DNA of 64,000 bases. Source: Endozoicomonas montiporae CL-33. GTDB taxonomy: Bacteria; Pseudomonadota; Gammaproteobacteria; Pseudomonadales; Endozoicomonadaceae. The position numbers and the translations under genes were made by a program. Below are positions 54,710 through 63,866 of this stretch, in pieces. The stretch spans positions 3,299,215 through 3,363,214 of the forward strand of contig NZ_CP013251.1 in the NCBI RefSeq assembly GCF_001583435.1, written 5' to 3'. Numbering within the stretch: the first letter of the stretch is position 1; each line of letters opens with the position of its first letter. Below the pieces are notes generated by a model. The model was not told where the DNA came from and ran no database searches. It saw nothing but the letters and a program-made list of their open reading frames with translations.

Positions 54710-55834
54710 TTATTCTGAATGGGCAATTTTATTCGCCAGAGCCATATCGACGTTTTCATTCATTCGCTGAACGCCACCCTGCCCTACCACAACAATCGCG
54801 CCATCAGCGGCTTCAGCCAGTGCTGACAGTGACATCCGGTCTTCTCTGTGGGTTTTCTGCCAACGACCACTCAGGCCAGACAGAACCGTACCGGATGTGC
54901 CGACCAGATAGCTGCTGCCATCATTCAACAATAAAGACCCAAACAACGAATCTTCTGTTCCGGATGACAGCGCCAACCAGGACTCACCATTGTTCCGGCT
55001 ACGGAACACATTGCCTCTTAAACCGTGAATAAGTACTTCGTTACGGCTGGCAATGACACCGAATAAAGAGCCTTCATACGGGCCGGACAACGTATTCCAT
55101 GTTATGCCGGCATCTGGAGAGTAATATAAAATACCGGCCTCACCCGCAAGGTACAGGTTGTCATAACCATCACCGGCAATCGCGTTGTAATGAAATTCTT
55201 CTTCATTTTCGATGGTGTGACGAATGTCACCCCAGGTTTTACCGCCGTCGCTGGTACTCAGAATGGTGCCATAGGCACCCACTGCAATGCCCCTGAGCTC
55301 GGTCTGGAACCAGACATCAAGCAACGGTGCCTGCATATCAAGGTCACTGTAGACACGTTGCCAGTTTTCTCCGGCATCTTCCGATTTCAGGATCAGGTTA
55401 TCATGACCGACGGCATAGCCCACCCTGCTACCGGGAAAGGTCACCGCTGTCAGCATTTGAATAGTCGGCACCTGCGCCTGTCGCCAGGATCGGCCATCAT
55501 CGTCGGAAAATAGTATGTGTCCACGATCACCCACCGTCACCAGACGTTCACTGTCGGGTAATCGGGCAATATCCAGCAACAATGAAGTACTGGCTCTGCC
55601 AGACATGACCGAATGACGATCCTTCACCAGAGATTCTGAAACAGAGAGGTCTGAAACAGAGAGATCTGAAGCTTGACTGGCTAACGAAAGACCGCCACTG
55701 AAAAGTGCAGCCATTGTCACCAGGCTGGGTATAGTGAGGCTAAAAAATCCTGACGGCATCACTCCAGAGAGACGGCTGGCCAGTCTCCGGGCATGAAAGG
55801 ATCTCAGCGCAAGCAGGCCGGAGAGTTTGGTCAT
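54710..55834 (-). CDS. YCF48-like beta-propeller protein
   Basis: This is a predicted exported protein with BNR/YCF48 repeats, seen as recurring segments such as GHILFSDDDGRSWRQ, NLILKSEDAGENWQRV, GTILSTSDGGKTWGD and GILYYSPDAGITWNTL. Together they should form a beta-propeller. A long N-terminus precedes the export signal (cleavage probably near LASQASD, about residue 56), followed by a short SDLSVSDLSVSE repeat. The start has a strong AAGGAG six bases upstream. Outside photosystem II assembly the role of YCF48 proteins is not known; here it belongs to a transport cluster. Confidence 0.87.
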   Translation of the reverse strand: MTKLSGLLALRSFHARRLASRLSGVMPSGFFSLTIPSLVTMAALFSGGLSLASQASDLSVSDLSVSESLVKDRHSVMSGRASTSLLLDIARLPDSERLVTVGDRGHILFSDDDGRSWRQAQVPTIQMLTAVTFPGSRVGYAVGHDNLILKSEDAGENWQRVYSDLDMQAPLLDVWFQTELRGIAVGAYGTILSTSDGGKTWGDIRHTIENEEEFHYNAIAGDGYDNLYLAGEAGILYYSPDAGITWNTLSGPYEGSLFGVIASRNEVLIHGLRGNVFRSRNNGESWLALSSGTEDSLFGSLLLNDGSSYLVGTSGTVLSGLSGRWQKTHREDRMSLSALAEAADGAIVVVGQGGVQRMNENVDMALANKIAHSE

Positions 55835-55971
55835 GCTAGTCTCCTTCTGTCTTATAGTTATTGTTTTTTTGACAGACGGATTATAAACATTCGCTTATGC
55901 AGCGGCTAGCCACAAACCGCCAAATGACCCCCACTCTTTACACAATAAAACAAAATATATTTTCTGCTGTT

Positions 55972-56020
55972 ACCATTTTTTCATCCTTTTGGAGGATAAA
56001 AAACAGCATGAAAAAATGGT
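55972..56020. other. 13-bp perfect inverted repeat upstream of the YCF48 gene
   Basis: ACCATTTTTTCAT (55972-55984) is exactly mirrored at 56008-56020 around a 23-base loop. It sits in the 325-bp gap between the DUF1329 and YCF48 genes, next to a class B repeat. It could be a terminator or an operator. The remainder of the gap (55835-55971) shows nothing else. Confidence 0.5.
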
Positions 56021-56031
56021 AGCAAACCGTC

Positions 56032-56159
56032 TATACCCGTTTCCATTGGAGATGTGGGTAGGCGGCAAACGAGCGAAGCCCCATGAGCCTACGAGTAGTA
56101 GGTGATTGGGGTGAGTGAGAGCAGCCAACACCCCCACATCTTCAAGGGGAATGGGTATA
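56032..56159. repeat. 128-bp dispersed repeat, copy 1 (class B)
   Basis: It begins TATACCC and ends GGGTATA, with an inner GATGTGGG/CCCACATC inverted repeat. Copy 2 at 62460-62587 has the same 128-bp length and is nearly identical throughout, including the segments GTGGGTAGGCGGCAA and CAGCCAACACCCCCACATC. The element abuts the stop codon of the DUF1329 gene with no base between. There is no ORF inside. Confidence 0.88.
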
Positions 56160-57536
56160 TCAGCGTCGCCCACGCCGACGCAGAGCAGAAGGCTTAAAGT
56201 ACTTTAAATCCGGTATAGCCTTTTCAAAATTGACATACTGCGCCTCTTCATTGGCCAGTCCCTGGGCATGATAACGGCGGGAACGCAGATCATGATAAAC
56301 ATCCAGCCCGGTCCAGACCGTTGGCCGGTCGTAGTAATTAATCAGGTAAGCCATACTGTTACGCCATAGCTCTCCCCGCCCGTCGTACTGGTCAACAACG
56401 GCCGCTCCCCAGCTGTCCTCGTCCAGATGCAACACCCGCTTTGAATAGACATGACGGGCACCGGGCTTCAATGTGCCCTCGACTACCCAGACACGGTGCA
56501 ATTCATAACGGGTATACTCGGGATTTACATGCCCAATCGTCAGCAGGTCGTCGTATGTCACATCCGGGCTGATCAACCGGTAATTATGGTAAGGAATATA
56601 AATCTCTTTCTTGCCCAGAAGCTTCCATTCATAACGGTTGGGTGCGCCGTTATACATGTCGGTATCATCAGCCGTACGCAGACCATCCGATGAAGCAATA
56701 GGTGTGTCATAAGCCAGATTCGGAGCCCTGCGCACCCTTCGCTGTCCGGCATTATAACCCCATGCCTGCCGTGGCTGTTGCACCTGATCCAGTGTCTCGT
56801 AAATCAGAACAGCTCCACCTGCCAGACGCGCAGGCGAACGGGTGAAAGACAGGTAGTAAAAGATAATATTGTCCAGAGTGGCTTCAGAACCTCCGGGCAA
56901 GTTGTAATTAATCAACGCTTCCTGCTGCGACGTTGACAGTGAATAACTGCCATTGCGCTGCACTGCCACTTCCGACGCACGTCGTACGACATACTCGCCA
57001 CGGTAGCGGACAATATGGTTCCACAATGCTTCCAGACCGTTCTGTGGAATCGGGAAAGGGTAAGCATCATAAGCACCGGAAAAACCATTCCCCCCTGATA
57101 ACAGCTGTGCACTGGTGGCTGCTTTACGGGTATTGTTGTAAATCCGGTCCGGCTGACGAGCCGTTCTACGGGTTTGGTAAACTGGCATTTTGAAGGTGTC
57201 AGGATAAGCCTCAAACAGTGCCACCTGTCCTGCAGTCAGTTTGTCTTTGTACTGGCCTACATTACTCGCAGTGATAGTAAACAGCGGTTTATCATCGGAA
57301 AAAGGGTTCAGGTAGTGACTACCCGACTGAAAGCCTTTGGGTATCTCTGCTTCTTTAATACCACCATTCCATGCCGGTATGCTGCCATCCTTATTGCCTG
57401 CTTTTTCAGCACCAATCGGAGTGAGATCCTTGCCCAGACGCTGGGCTTCAGACTGTGACACTGCAGCCTTCAGCTGACAGCTGGCCGCGACCAGTATTGA
57501 GCAGACGAAAAAAGCAAAACTCTTGTTTGTATTCAT
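56160..57536 (-). CDS. DUF1329 outer-membrane-associated protein
   Basis: A signal peptide (FAFFVCSILVAASCQLKA) precedes the family opening SQSEAQRLGKDLTPIGAEKA and GSIPAWNGG. Later markers are AWGYNAGQRRVRRAPNLAYD and the tail segment QYVNFEKAIPDL. DUF1329 proteins are thought to have a LolB-like fold and to be periplasmic or outer-membrane associated, often beside DUF1302 proteins. The ATG at 57536 (458 residues) is preceded by AGGA at seven bases. It follows the DUF1302 gene by 23 bp. Confidence 0.9.
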   Translation of the reverse strand: MNTNKSFAFFVCSILVAASCQLKAAVSQSEAQRLGKDLTPIGAEKAGNKDGSIPAWNGGIKEAEIPKGFQSGSHYLNPFSDDKPLFTITASNVGQYKDKLTAGQVALFEAYPDTFKMPVYQTRRTARQPDRIYNNTRKAATSAQLLSGGNGFSGAYDAYPFPIPQNGLEALWNHIVRYRGEYVVRRASEVAVQRNGSYSLSTSQQEALINYNLPGGSEATLDNIIFYYLSFTRSPARLAGGAVLIYETLDQVQQPRQAWGYNAGQRRVRRAPNLAYDTPIASSDGLRTADDTDMYNGAPNRYEWKLLGKKEIYIPYHNYRLISPDVTYDDLLTIGHVNPEYTRYELHRVWVVEGTLKPGARHVYSKRVLHLDEDSWGAAVVDQYDGRGELWRNSMAYLINYYDRPTVWTGLDVYHDLRSRRYHAQGLANEEAQYVNFEKAIPDLKYFKPSALRRRGRR

Positions 57537-57559
57537 TATTGTGTCCTGCATTCCGTCGC

Positions 57560-59647
57560 TTAAAAAGAATACTTCACATTGAAGGCAACATTATCCCTGT
57601 CGTGTAAGGCATTGGTTCGCTCAGAACCAAAGAACGTGGTGTAGACAAGCCCGGCTTCCACGGTATTCAGATAGATTGCCCGCAGAGCCACGGTAACCGC
57701 TTTGCGGTCCTCCAGAAAGTTACCTGTCAGTCTGGAGTTACCTTCGACATCATGCTTGAAGGTCAGCACCGGATTGAAATTGATCCCGGCAATCACGTCG
57801 TTCAGCTCTCCAGACAGCACTGCCGTGTACCCCCAGCTGAGTTTGTCGAGACGGTCGCTCGCCGGATGGTAGTCATCAGCAAATCCTTTCCCATAGGGGC
57901 CGGAAGCTGTTGAGACATACTTATCATAATCATCCAGTCCCTGGATTAATTCGAAAGACGGTTCCAGAATTCCATATAACCCATCAAATCCAAAAGACGG
58001 TCCAAAGTTACGAATGAATACCAGAGAGCCTGTCCACAGTTTTACTTCCTTATAATTTTGGTACGGCCCGCTGCTCAGGCAATACTGTCTGTCTTGATTG
58101 GCCTGTGACAGATCGGTAAAACACTCCAGTGCAGGGCTACGTACTGACCCGAGAATATTGGGCATATTATCATTAACACCATCAATCAGATCATCAGGGT
58201 GATCAATCCACATCGGTGCATTCGGACGATAAGCCAACTCACCACCAATGGAAGTGTTTCCTACCGCAGTATTAAAACTAATACCGTACATCCGGATATC
58301 TTCCGGATAAACCCGGGTTGCTGACATGCCATTGGATATAACATGAGCACTAGCAGCAACGCCCTGAATATACCTATTGCAGCTTGGGGTATCAGTACAT
58401 AACGGTTTATCTGGATTAGCAGCAATCAGTAAATCCTGTAGCGTTGCTCCACCAGAATCCGGAACCAACTCTCCGAGTGCCGCACTCAGGTTTGCAGCAT
58501 TTGCACTGGCTAAGTCAAGAGACCTTTGGACAACGGATTGATCAAGCTGAGCCTGAATAAAAGGAACGTGGGAATTGTAATTAACGAAATAAAAACCAAA
58601 CTCGGTGTCATTCATTTCTTCGGCGTAGTATTTAAAATTGATACCCCACTGTCCGTTATCGCTGGCATCCTTTTCTGTAGAAGTATCCGCCGCAATAATG
58701 TAGTCACCATGAGTGTTAATCGCCATATCACCATAGAGGCTTCTCGCATTCGCTAAACCATAAATACCGGATATCCGGTTCAAGCTGTCTGGAATCTGGT
58801 TATAGCCCTTGGTTCCCCCATCAGTAAACAAATCATTCGTACTGAAGAATGTTCCACGCCCCGGAGTGACAGAGTTTTCCCACTCAAACTGGTAATAGGC
58901 TGCCATGGACAGGTTATCCGTGATACCCAGCCGGAAAGACAGAGCGTTCTGGGGAATCAGCAAATCCTTCACTTCCGAGCCGGGCAGGGCAAAGGACGCT
59001 CCGTCCAGGGCATTGACGGTATTAATACCATCGCGATAAAAAATGCCTTCACCCCAGTTGATCACCTGCTTGCCAAAGCGCACATCCAGTGGCATCTCAC
59101 CCACATCCCAGGCTCCGTAAACATAGGCATCCTGAATTTTGGCGTCGTGTCCCTGTCCATCCAGCACATCTTTCGACCAGTCATCGCCGTAAGGATACGT
59201 GTTGGTCTGATCCGGCGAACGTCCCTGATTGGCTTTCAGCCAGTTATTACTGCGATCCATCATCTGGGTGTCATAGAAGGCAGTACCACGAATAAACAGT
59301 CCATACTGGTCTTCCCAGTCCACTTCAAGGTCGGCGGAGACTCTGAAGATTTGCGACACAAGCCCGGTGTCGTACGCCCGGTTGCCGTCGTTGGTATTCA
59401 CATCATCATGGTCAGCGGTTGAACTACCGTCATAATGTTTCAAGTCCTGCCCCTGCACCCGCCACATCGTGCCATACGATAACGTGGTGTCCAGAGCGCC
59501 GGTTATGGAGCCCGAATCATCGGAAAATTCAAGGGAATAAGAAGGAAAGGCAAGTAAGAGTCCGACCAGCGAAAAGCCAACCTGAGCGGGGGCTATACGC
59601 AAAGCCGGTAAGCGTCCGGGCATCATCGTTTGCTGACTCCCTGTCAT
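57560..59647 (-). CDS. DUF1302 family protein
   Basis: This large exported protein (695 residues, signal ending near LAFPSYSLEF) has the DUF1302 features: FSDDSGSITGALDTTLSYG at the start of the mature part, FGKQVINWGEGIFYRDG, and a final aromatic residue (FNVKYSF). The repeated amphipathic strands suggest an outer-membrane beta-barrel. Relatives sit beside DUF1329 and RND genes and have been linked to handling of hydrophobic compounds. This one heads the cluster, so its promoter should lie in the 156 bp before 59804. Confidence 0.9.
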   Translation of the reverse strand: MTGSQQTMMPGRLPALRIAPAQVGFSLVGLLLAFPSYSLEFSDDSGSITGALDTTLSYGTMWRVQGQDLKHYDGSSTADHDDVNTNDGNRAYDTGLVSQIFRVSADLEVDWEDQYGLFIRGTAFYDTQMMDRSNNWLKANQGRSPDQTNTYPYGDDWSKDVLDGQGHDAKIQDAYVYGAWDVGEMPLDVRFGKQVINWGEGIFYRDGINTVNALDGASFALPGSEVKDLLIPQNALSFRLGITDNLSMAAYYQFEWENSVTPGRGTFFSTNDLFTDGGTKGYNQIPDSLNRISGIYGLANARSLYGDMAINTHGDYIIAADTSTEKDASDNGQWGINFKYYAEEMNDTEFGFYFVNYNSHVPFIQAQLDQSVVQRSLDLASANAANLSAALGELVPDSGGATLQDLLIAANPDKPLCTDTPSCNRYIQGVAASAHVISNGMSATRVYPEDIRMYGISFNTAVGNTSIGGELAYRPNAPMWIDHPDDLIDGVNDNMPNILGSVRSPALECFTDLSQANQDRQYCLSSGPYQNYKEVKLWTGSLVFIRNFGPSFGFDGLYGILEPSFELIQGLDDYDKYVSTASGPYGKGFADDYHPASDRLDKLSWGYTAVLSGELNDVIAGINFNPVLTFKHDVEGNSRLTGNFLEDRKAVTVALRAIYLNTVEAGLVYTTFFGSERTNALHDRDNVAFNVKYSF

Positions 59648-59803
59648 GTGCGTTTATTTTTATTATGTTTTTTGTGTTGGTTACAGCTACCCCGTTTTTT
59701 TTACCGCTACATCGCATACGCTGGCACAGAAACAATCCTCTTCTTCTGTGCCAGACCTCAGCGTCTACTATTTAATCAGCAAATGCAAGCTTGATACAAC
59801 GAT

Positions 59804-62434
59804 CTACAAGCTCTTATTAACTACTTCATAAACGTCCGTGGACAAATTATGCACTGCTTTGATTCGCTCCAGTGCATTTTTCATTAAGCCACTGGTCACC
59901 GGTTCGAATTTCTTCCAGCGTGTTAATGGCGTCATGATTCGGGAAGCCACCTGCGGGTTTTGCTTGTCCAGTTCGATCACCCGGTCAGCAAGAAACTCAT
60001 AACCTGTGCCACCGGCCGTATGGAAATGGGTCATATTACGGGTAAAACCACCGATCAGAGAACGAAGCTTATTCGGACTGGTCGAGTCAAAACTGTCGTG
60101 TTGCATCAGAGCCTTAACCTTCTCAACCGTCCCCAGCTCGGCACTGGATGACTGCACTGCAAACCAGTCGTCCATCACATTGGAATTGCCTTTGTAACGA
60201 TCGTAGAAATCCGTCAGTAGTCTTTCCACCAGCGCTTCATCACGATAATGAGCATCGATGACACAACCCAGAGCTGCCCGGCGATCGGTCATATTAGACG
60301 CATCATCATATTGTTTTGCCGCCAGCTGCACACACTCCGCTTCATTCACTGCCGACAGGTAACCCAGACAAACATTCTTTAAAGTGCGCTCGGCAATATC
60401 CGCAGCCTCCGGCTTATACACTCGTTCGTGATTCAGCTCGTTATATAGGGCTTGTAGTGCGTCTTTATGGGCGACTGCAATCGCCTGTTTCACTTTTTTA
60501 CGGGCAGCCACAATGGCAAGAGGCTGAATCACATCAGCCTGTTCTGCCAGACTGGCTTCACTGGGCAGGCACAGCATTTCAGCTTTCACTGCCTTATCCA
60601 TTGCCGCATCAGCAATGACAGCACCAAACGCATCCACCAGCTGAGGATCAACCGCCTGTTGCGGTTGCTCAACCAACTGCTCAATGGCCGCTACACCCAG
60701 ACGCTGACAGGCATCCCAGCGATTGAAGCTGTCAGTGTCGTGTTTCATCAAAAACACCAGATCGTCTTTACTGTAGTCGTAGCGAACCCGCACCGGAGCC
60801 GAGAAGTTACGCAGCAGAGAAGGCAAAGGCTTACTCTTGCAGCCTTTGACGACAAACGTCTCTTCCGACTGTTTGATGGACAAGACCTGTTCTTTGTCAC
60901 CTGCTGCATTCAGCGGTAGCAATTGACCCTGTTCATCCAGCAATGCAATACCCACCGGAATATGGAACGGCTTTTTCTGTTCCTGTCCCGGTGTCGCCGG
61001 ACAGCTTTGGGCAATGGTCAGATGATAATCACCCGACTCTGCATCATACTTGTCCGTCACCGTCATCACCGGCGTACCCGCCTGACTGTACCAGTGTCGG
61101 AACTGGGTCAGATCCACACCGGAAGCGTCCTCCATGGCTTTTACAAAGTCCTCACAGGTGGCGGCTTCACCGTCATGACGATCAAAATACAGGTCAGTGC
61201 CTTTTCGGAACTGACCGGCACCCAGAATCGTGTGAATCATCCGAACCACTTCACAGCCTTTCTCATAAACCGTCAGGGTGTAGAAGTTGGAAATTTCAAT
61301 AAACGACTCTGGACGGATCGGGTGCGCCATTGGCCCTGCATCTTCAGCAAACTGTGCCGTACGCAACAACGAAGCATCCTGAATCCGCTTTACGCCCCGG
61401 GAGTTCATATCCGCAGAGAATTCAGCATCCCGGAAAACGGTAAAGCCTTCTTTCAAACTCAGCTGGAACCAGTCCCGACAGGTGACCCGATTACCCGACC
61501 AGTTGTGGAAATACTCATGGGCAACAATGGCTTCAATGCGCTGATACGTGGCATCGGTGGCTGTTTCAGGACTGGCGAGAACACAGGACGAGTTGAAAAT
61601 ATTCAGGCCCTTGTTTTCCATAGCGCCCATATTGAAATGATCCACCGCCACAATCATAAAGATATCCAGATCGTATTCCCGACCATACACCTCTTCATCC
61701 CACCGCATGGACTTTTTCAGGGAAACCATGGCGTGATCGCATTTATGGATATTATGGGACTCGGTGAAAATCTTCAGCGTGACATCACGGCCGCTCATTG
61801 TGGTGAAGCGGTCTTCAATACACTCCAGATCGCCCGCTACCAGTGCAAACAGATAGCTTGGTTTTTTAAACGGATCTTCCCAGGTGACATAATGGCGATC
61901 GTTCTCAAGTTCGCCTTTATCAATGGCATTACCGTTTGCCAACAGCACCGGATAACGCGCCTGACTGGCAATGACTTTGGTGGTGAACACCGACATCACA
62001 TCGGGCCGATCAAGGTAATAGGTTATCTTGCGGAAACCTTCGGCTTCACACTGGGTACAGAACATGCCGTTGGATTTATACAAACCTTCCAGCGACGTAT
62101 TTTCCTGAGGCCGAATGCGGGTCACAACCTGCAACTCAAACGTAGGCTGCTTAACCGATACAATCAGAGTTCCTTTAGCCAGTTGATACTGATCGCCTTC
62201 CAGCTCTTCCCCATCCCGATGCAGACTGACCAGATCCAGTTCTTCACCGTGGAGCGTCAGGGCAGGCAAAGTGCCTGACTCAAACTCTTTTTCTCCATTG
62301 AGTCGCATCTGCAAAACCGACGTCACCAGCGCATAGTCTTCGTGCAAATCGAAGGTGAGATGAGTGGTATCAATCCAGTAGTCAGGCGCCTGATAATCTT
62401 TCAGATAAATCGTGCGGGGCTGTGCGTCTTTCAT
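59804..62434 (-). CDS. pepN: Aminopeptidase N
   Basis: This M1 zinc metallopeptidase removes N-terminal residues from peptides in the cytoplasm. It carries the substrate motif GAMENKGLNIF and the zinc motif HEYFHNWSGNRVTC, with the third ligand in KEGFTVFRDAEF. The 876-residue length is that of E. coli PepN. It opens MKDAQPRTIYLKDYQAPDY, typical of gammaproteobacterial PepN. A class B repeat lies just upstream (62460-62587), between it and the DUF2797 gene, where the pepN promoter would be expected. Confidence 0.97.
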   Translation of the reverse strand: MKDAQPRTIYLKDYQAPDYWIDTTHLTFDLHEDYALVTSVLQMRLNGEKEFESGTLPALTLHGEELDLVSLHRDGEELEGDQYQLAKGTLIVSVKQPTFELQVVTRIRPQENTSLEGLYKSNGMFCTQCEAEGFRKITYYLDRPDVMSVFTTKVIASQARYPVLLANGNAIDKGELENDRHYVTWEDPFKKPSYLFALVAGDLECIEDRFTTMSGRDVTLKIFTESHNIHKCDHAMVSLKKSMRWDEEVYGREYDLDIFMIVAVDHFNMGAMENKGLNIFNSSCVLASPETATDATYQRIEAIVAHEYFHNWSGNRVTCRDWFQLSLKEGFTVFRDAEFSADMNSRGVKRIQDASLLRTAQFAEDAGPMAHPIRPESFIEISNFYTLTVYEKGCEVVRMIHTILGAGQFRKGTDLYFDRHDGEAATCEDFVKAMEDASGVDLTQFRHWYSQAGTPVMTVTDKYDAESGDYHLTIAQSCPATPGQEQKKPFHIPVGIALLDEQGQLLPLNAAGDKEQVLSIKQSEETFVVKGCKSKPLPSLLRNFSAPVRVRYDYSKDDLVFLMKHDTDSFNRWDACQRLGVAAIEQLVEQPQQAVDPQLVDAFGAVIADAAMDKAVKAEMLCLPSEASLAEQADVIQPLAIVAARKKVKQAIAVAHKDALQALYNELNHERVYKPEAADIAERTLKNVCLGYLSAVNEAECVQLAAKQYDDASNMTDRRAALGCVIDAHYRDEALVERLLTDFYDRYKGNSNVMDDWFAVQSSSAELGTVEKVKALMQHDSFDSTSPNKLRSLIGGFTRNMTHFHTAGGTGYEFLADRVIELDKQNPQVASRIMTPLTRWKKFEPVTSGLMKNALERIKAVHNLSTDVYEVVNKSL

Positions 62435-62459
62435 CGTTTATTCCTGCTAATTCTTAACT

Positions 62460-62587
62460 TATACCCATTGGATTTGAAAATGTGGGTAGGCGGCAATCGA
62501 ACGAAGCCCCGTGAGCCTACGAATAGTAGGTGATCGGGGTGAGTGCGAGCAGCCAACACCCCCACATCTTCAAAGGCGATGGGTATA
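62460..62587. repeat. 128-bp dispersed repeat, copy 2 (class B)
   Basis: This second copy of the element at 56032 has the same length and the same TATACCC/GGGTATA ends. It lies 26 bp upstream of pepN, and its right end overlaps the DUF2797 gene. The last residues (YTHRL) and stop codon of that gene are read from the repeat. Confidence 0.88.
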
Positions 62588-63439
62588 ATCGTAAGTCGTG
62601 ACACTGACCTGGTAGGATGTGTGCTTGCGGATATTCAGTACACCGGTGTCCAGTATCAGATACTGGCCTTTAATACCCTGCAGCACGCCCTCTACAGAAG
62701 GTGTTTTATCAAACGACAATGAAGTAACTTTGGTCGGATAGTGCTCCACAGGATAGTGGATATTCACCACTTCCGGATTCTCAACCGGCTGAATCGCCTG
62801 CAGACCAAACTGCTCCTGCAACGCAGCAATACGGGAACGGTTCATATCCATCAGCTCCTGCGCCGATGTCAGCAGATCCAGTGGTTCGGCACTGCCTTTG
62901 AGCATGGCTCGCCAGTTAGTGCGATCGGCAACAAACGCTTTAAACACCGTTTCCAGTAAACCGGACTGCTGTCGGGTTGCCACGCGCATAAACGGCAATG
63001 CCTGTGTAGCACCCTGATCAATCCAGCGGGTAGGAATCTGGGTCGCCCGGGTAATACCAACCTTCAAACCGGAGGAGTTCGCCAGATAGACCACATGGTC
63101 GGTCATACAGAACTGTTCGCCCCACTTTGCATCCCGACAGGTGCCCTGATGAAAGTGGCACTTTTCCGGACTCATAATGCAGGTATCGCACTGTGGCAGT
63201 TTCTTAAAGCAGGGGTAGCAATAACCCTGACTGAAACTTTTTTTGGTTTTGCGTCCACAATGGCAGCAGTTGATTTCACCCTGATAGTCCAGAACGATTT
63301 TTTTCCCAATCAGTTCATTCATGGCGACCTGTTGATCGCCGACCGGCAGATGATAAACGACGCTATCCTGTAATTCGGAGACCATTTTTTTCAGGTTTCC
63401 GGTCACTGGTTCATTGATCCCTAATACTTCATTTGGCAC
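62570..63439 (-). CDS. DUF2797 zinc-binding protein
   Basis: This 289-residue protein has a cysteine-rich zinc-binding region near residues 58-98 (INCCHCGRKT, YCYPCFKKLPQCDTCIM, CHFHQGTC). The following segment VYLANSSGLKVGITRATQIP resembles a GIY-YIG-like core, as noted in this family. The function is unknown. Its final residues and TGA stop lie in the class B repeat, so the original C-terminus was replaced. It is 37 bp downstream of the YeaC-like gene. Confidence 0.85.
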   Translation of the reverse strand: MPNEVLGINEPVTGNLKKMVSELQDSVVYHLPVGDQQVAMNELIGKKIVLDYQGEINCCHCGRKTKKSFSQGYCYPCFKKLPQCDTCIMSPEKCHFHQGTCRDAKWGEQFCMTDHVVYLANSSGLKVGITRATQIPTRWIDQGATQALPFMRVATRQQSGLLETVFKAFVADRTNWRAMLKGSAEPLDLLTSAQELMDMNRSRIAALQEQFGLQAIQPVENPEVVNIHYPVEHYPTKVTSLSFDKTPSVEGVLQGIKGQYLILDTGVLNIRKHTSYQVSVTTYDYTHRL

Positions 63440-63476
63440 TGGCAGGCTCTCTCTTTAATCCTGTTTAGCTGGCTGC

Positions 63477-63743
63477 TCAGCTGTCTTTGAAACGCAAAAT
63501 GCTGGCAGCCTCTTCCTCTGTTTCTGCCGGTTTCCGGCTGCTTTTGCAACCCACCGGCATATAGCCTATGCGCTGATCTTCCGGCAAATGCTCAAACTCC
63601 CAGGCAATCAATGCCTGCAGGCTGGCTTCACGTTCCTGCTCCGACATCTGCCGGCCATCCGGCCAGCGACCCAGTTCAACCGACTGTTTTAATACCTGAT
63701 AAAGATCAGGGTTCATTATTTCAAGAAAGTCCGTTAACTGCAT
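63477..63743 (-). CDS. yeaC: YeaC-like (DUF1315) small protein
   Basis: This small acidic cytoplasmic protein of 88 residues opens MQLTDFLEIMNPDLYQVLKQ and has the family core LGRWPDGRQMSEQEREASLQ and FEHLPEDQRIGYM. No enzymatic motif is visible and the function of YeaC is unknown. It lies immediately upstream of the DUF2797 gene in the same direction, and the pair is probably cotranscribed. Confidence 0.85.
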   Translation of the reverse strand: MQLTDFLEIMNPDLYQVLKQSVELGRWPDGRQMSEQEREASLQALIAWEFEHLPEDQRIGYMPVGCKSSRKPAETEEEAASILRFKDS

Positions 63744-63866
63744 GTTGACCTCTTATTATTAACTTGTCTTGTCAGCCAGACGGTTTGATGTAAAGCTGAT
63801 TCATAGAAAAGCGGTATTGGAACACCATCACTTAATAATGCTAATGGCTACCGTCAGGGAGCTCCA

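Noticed and set aside
60923..62278. 451-codon open frame on the plus strand
   Set aside because: It is antisense to pepN, and its composition (His/Gln/Arg-rich) is typical of shadow frames in this genome.
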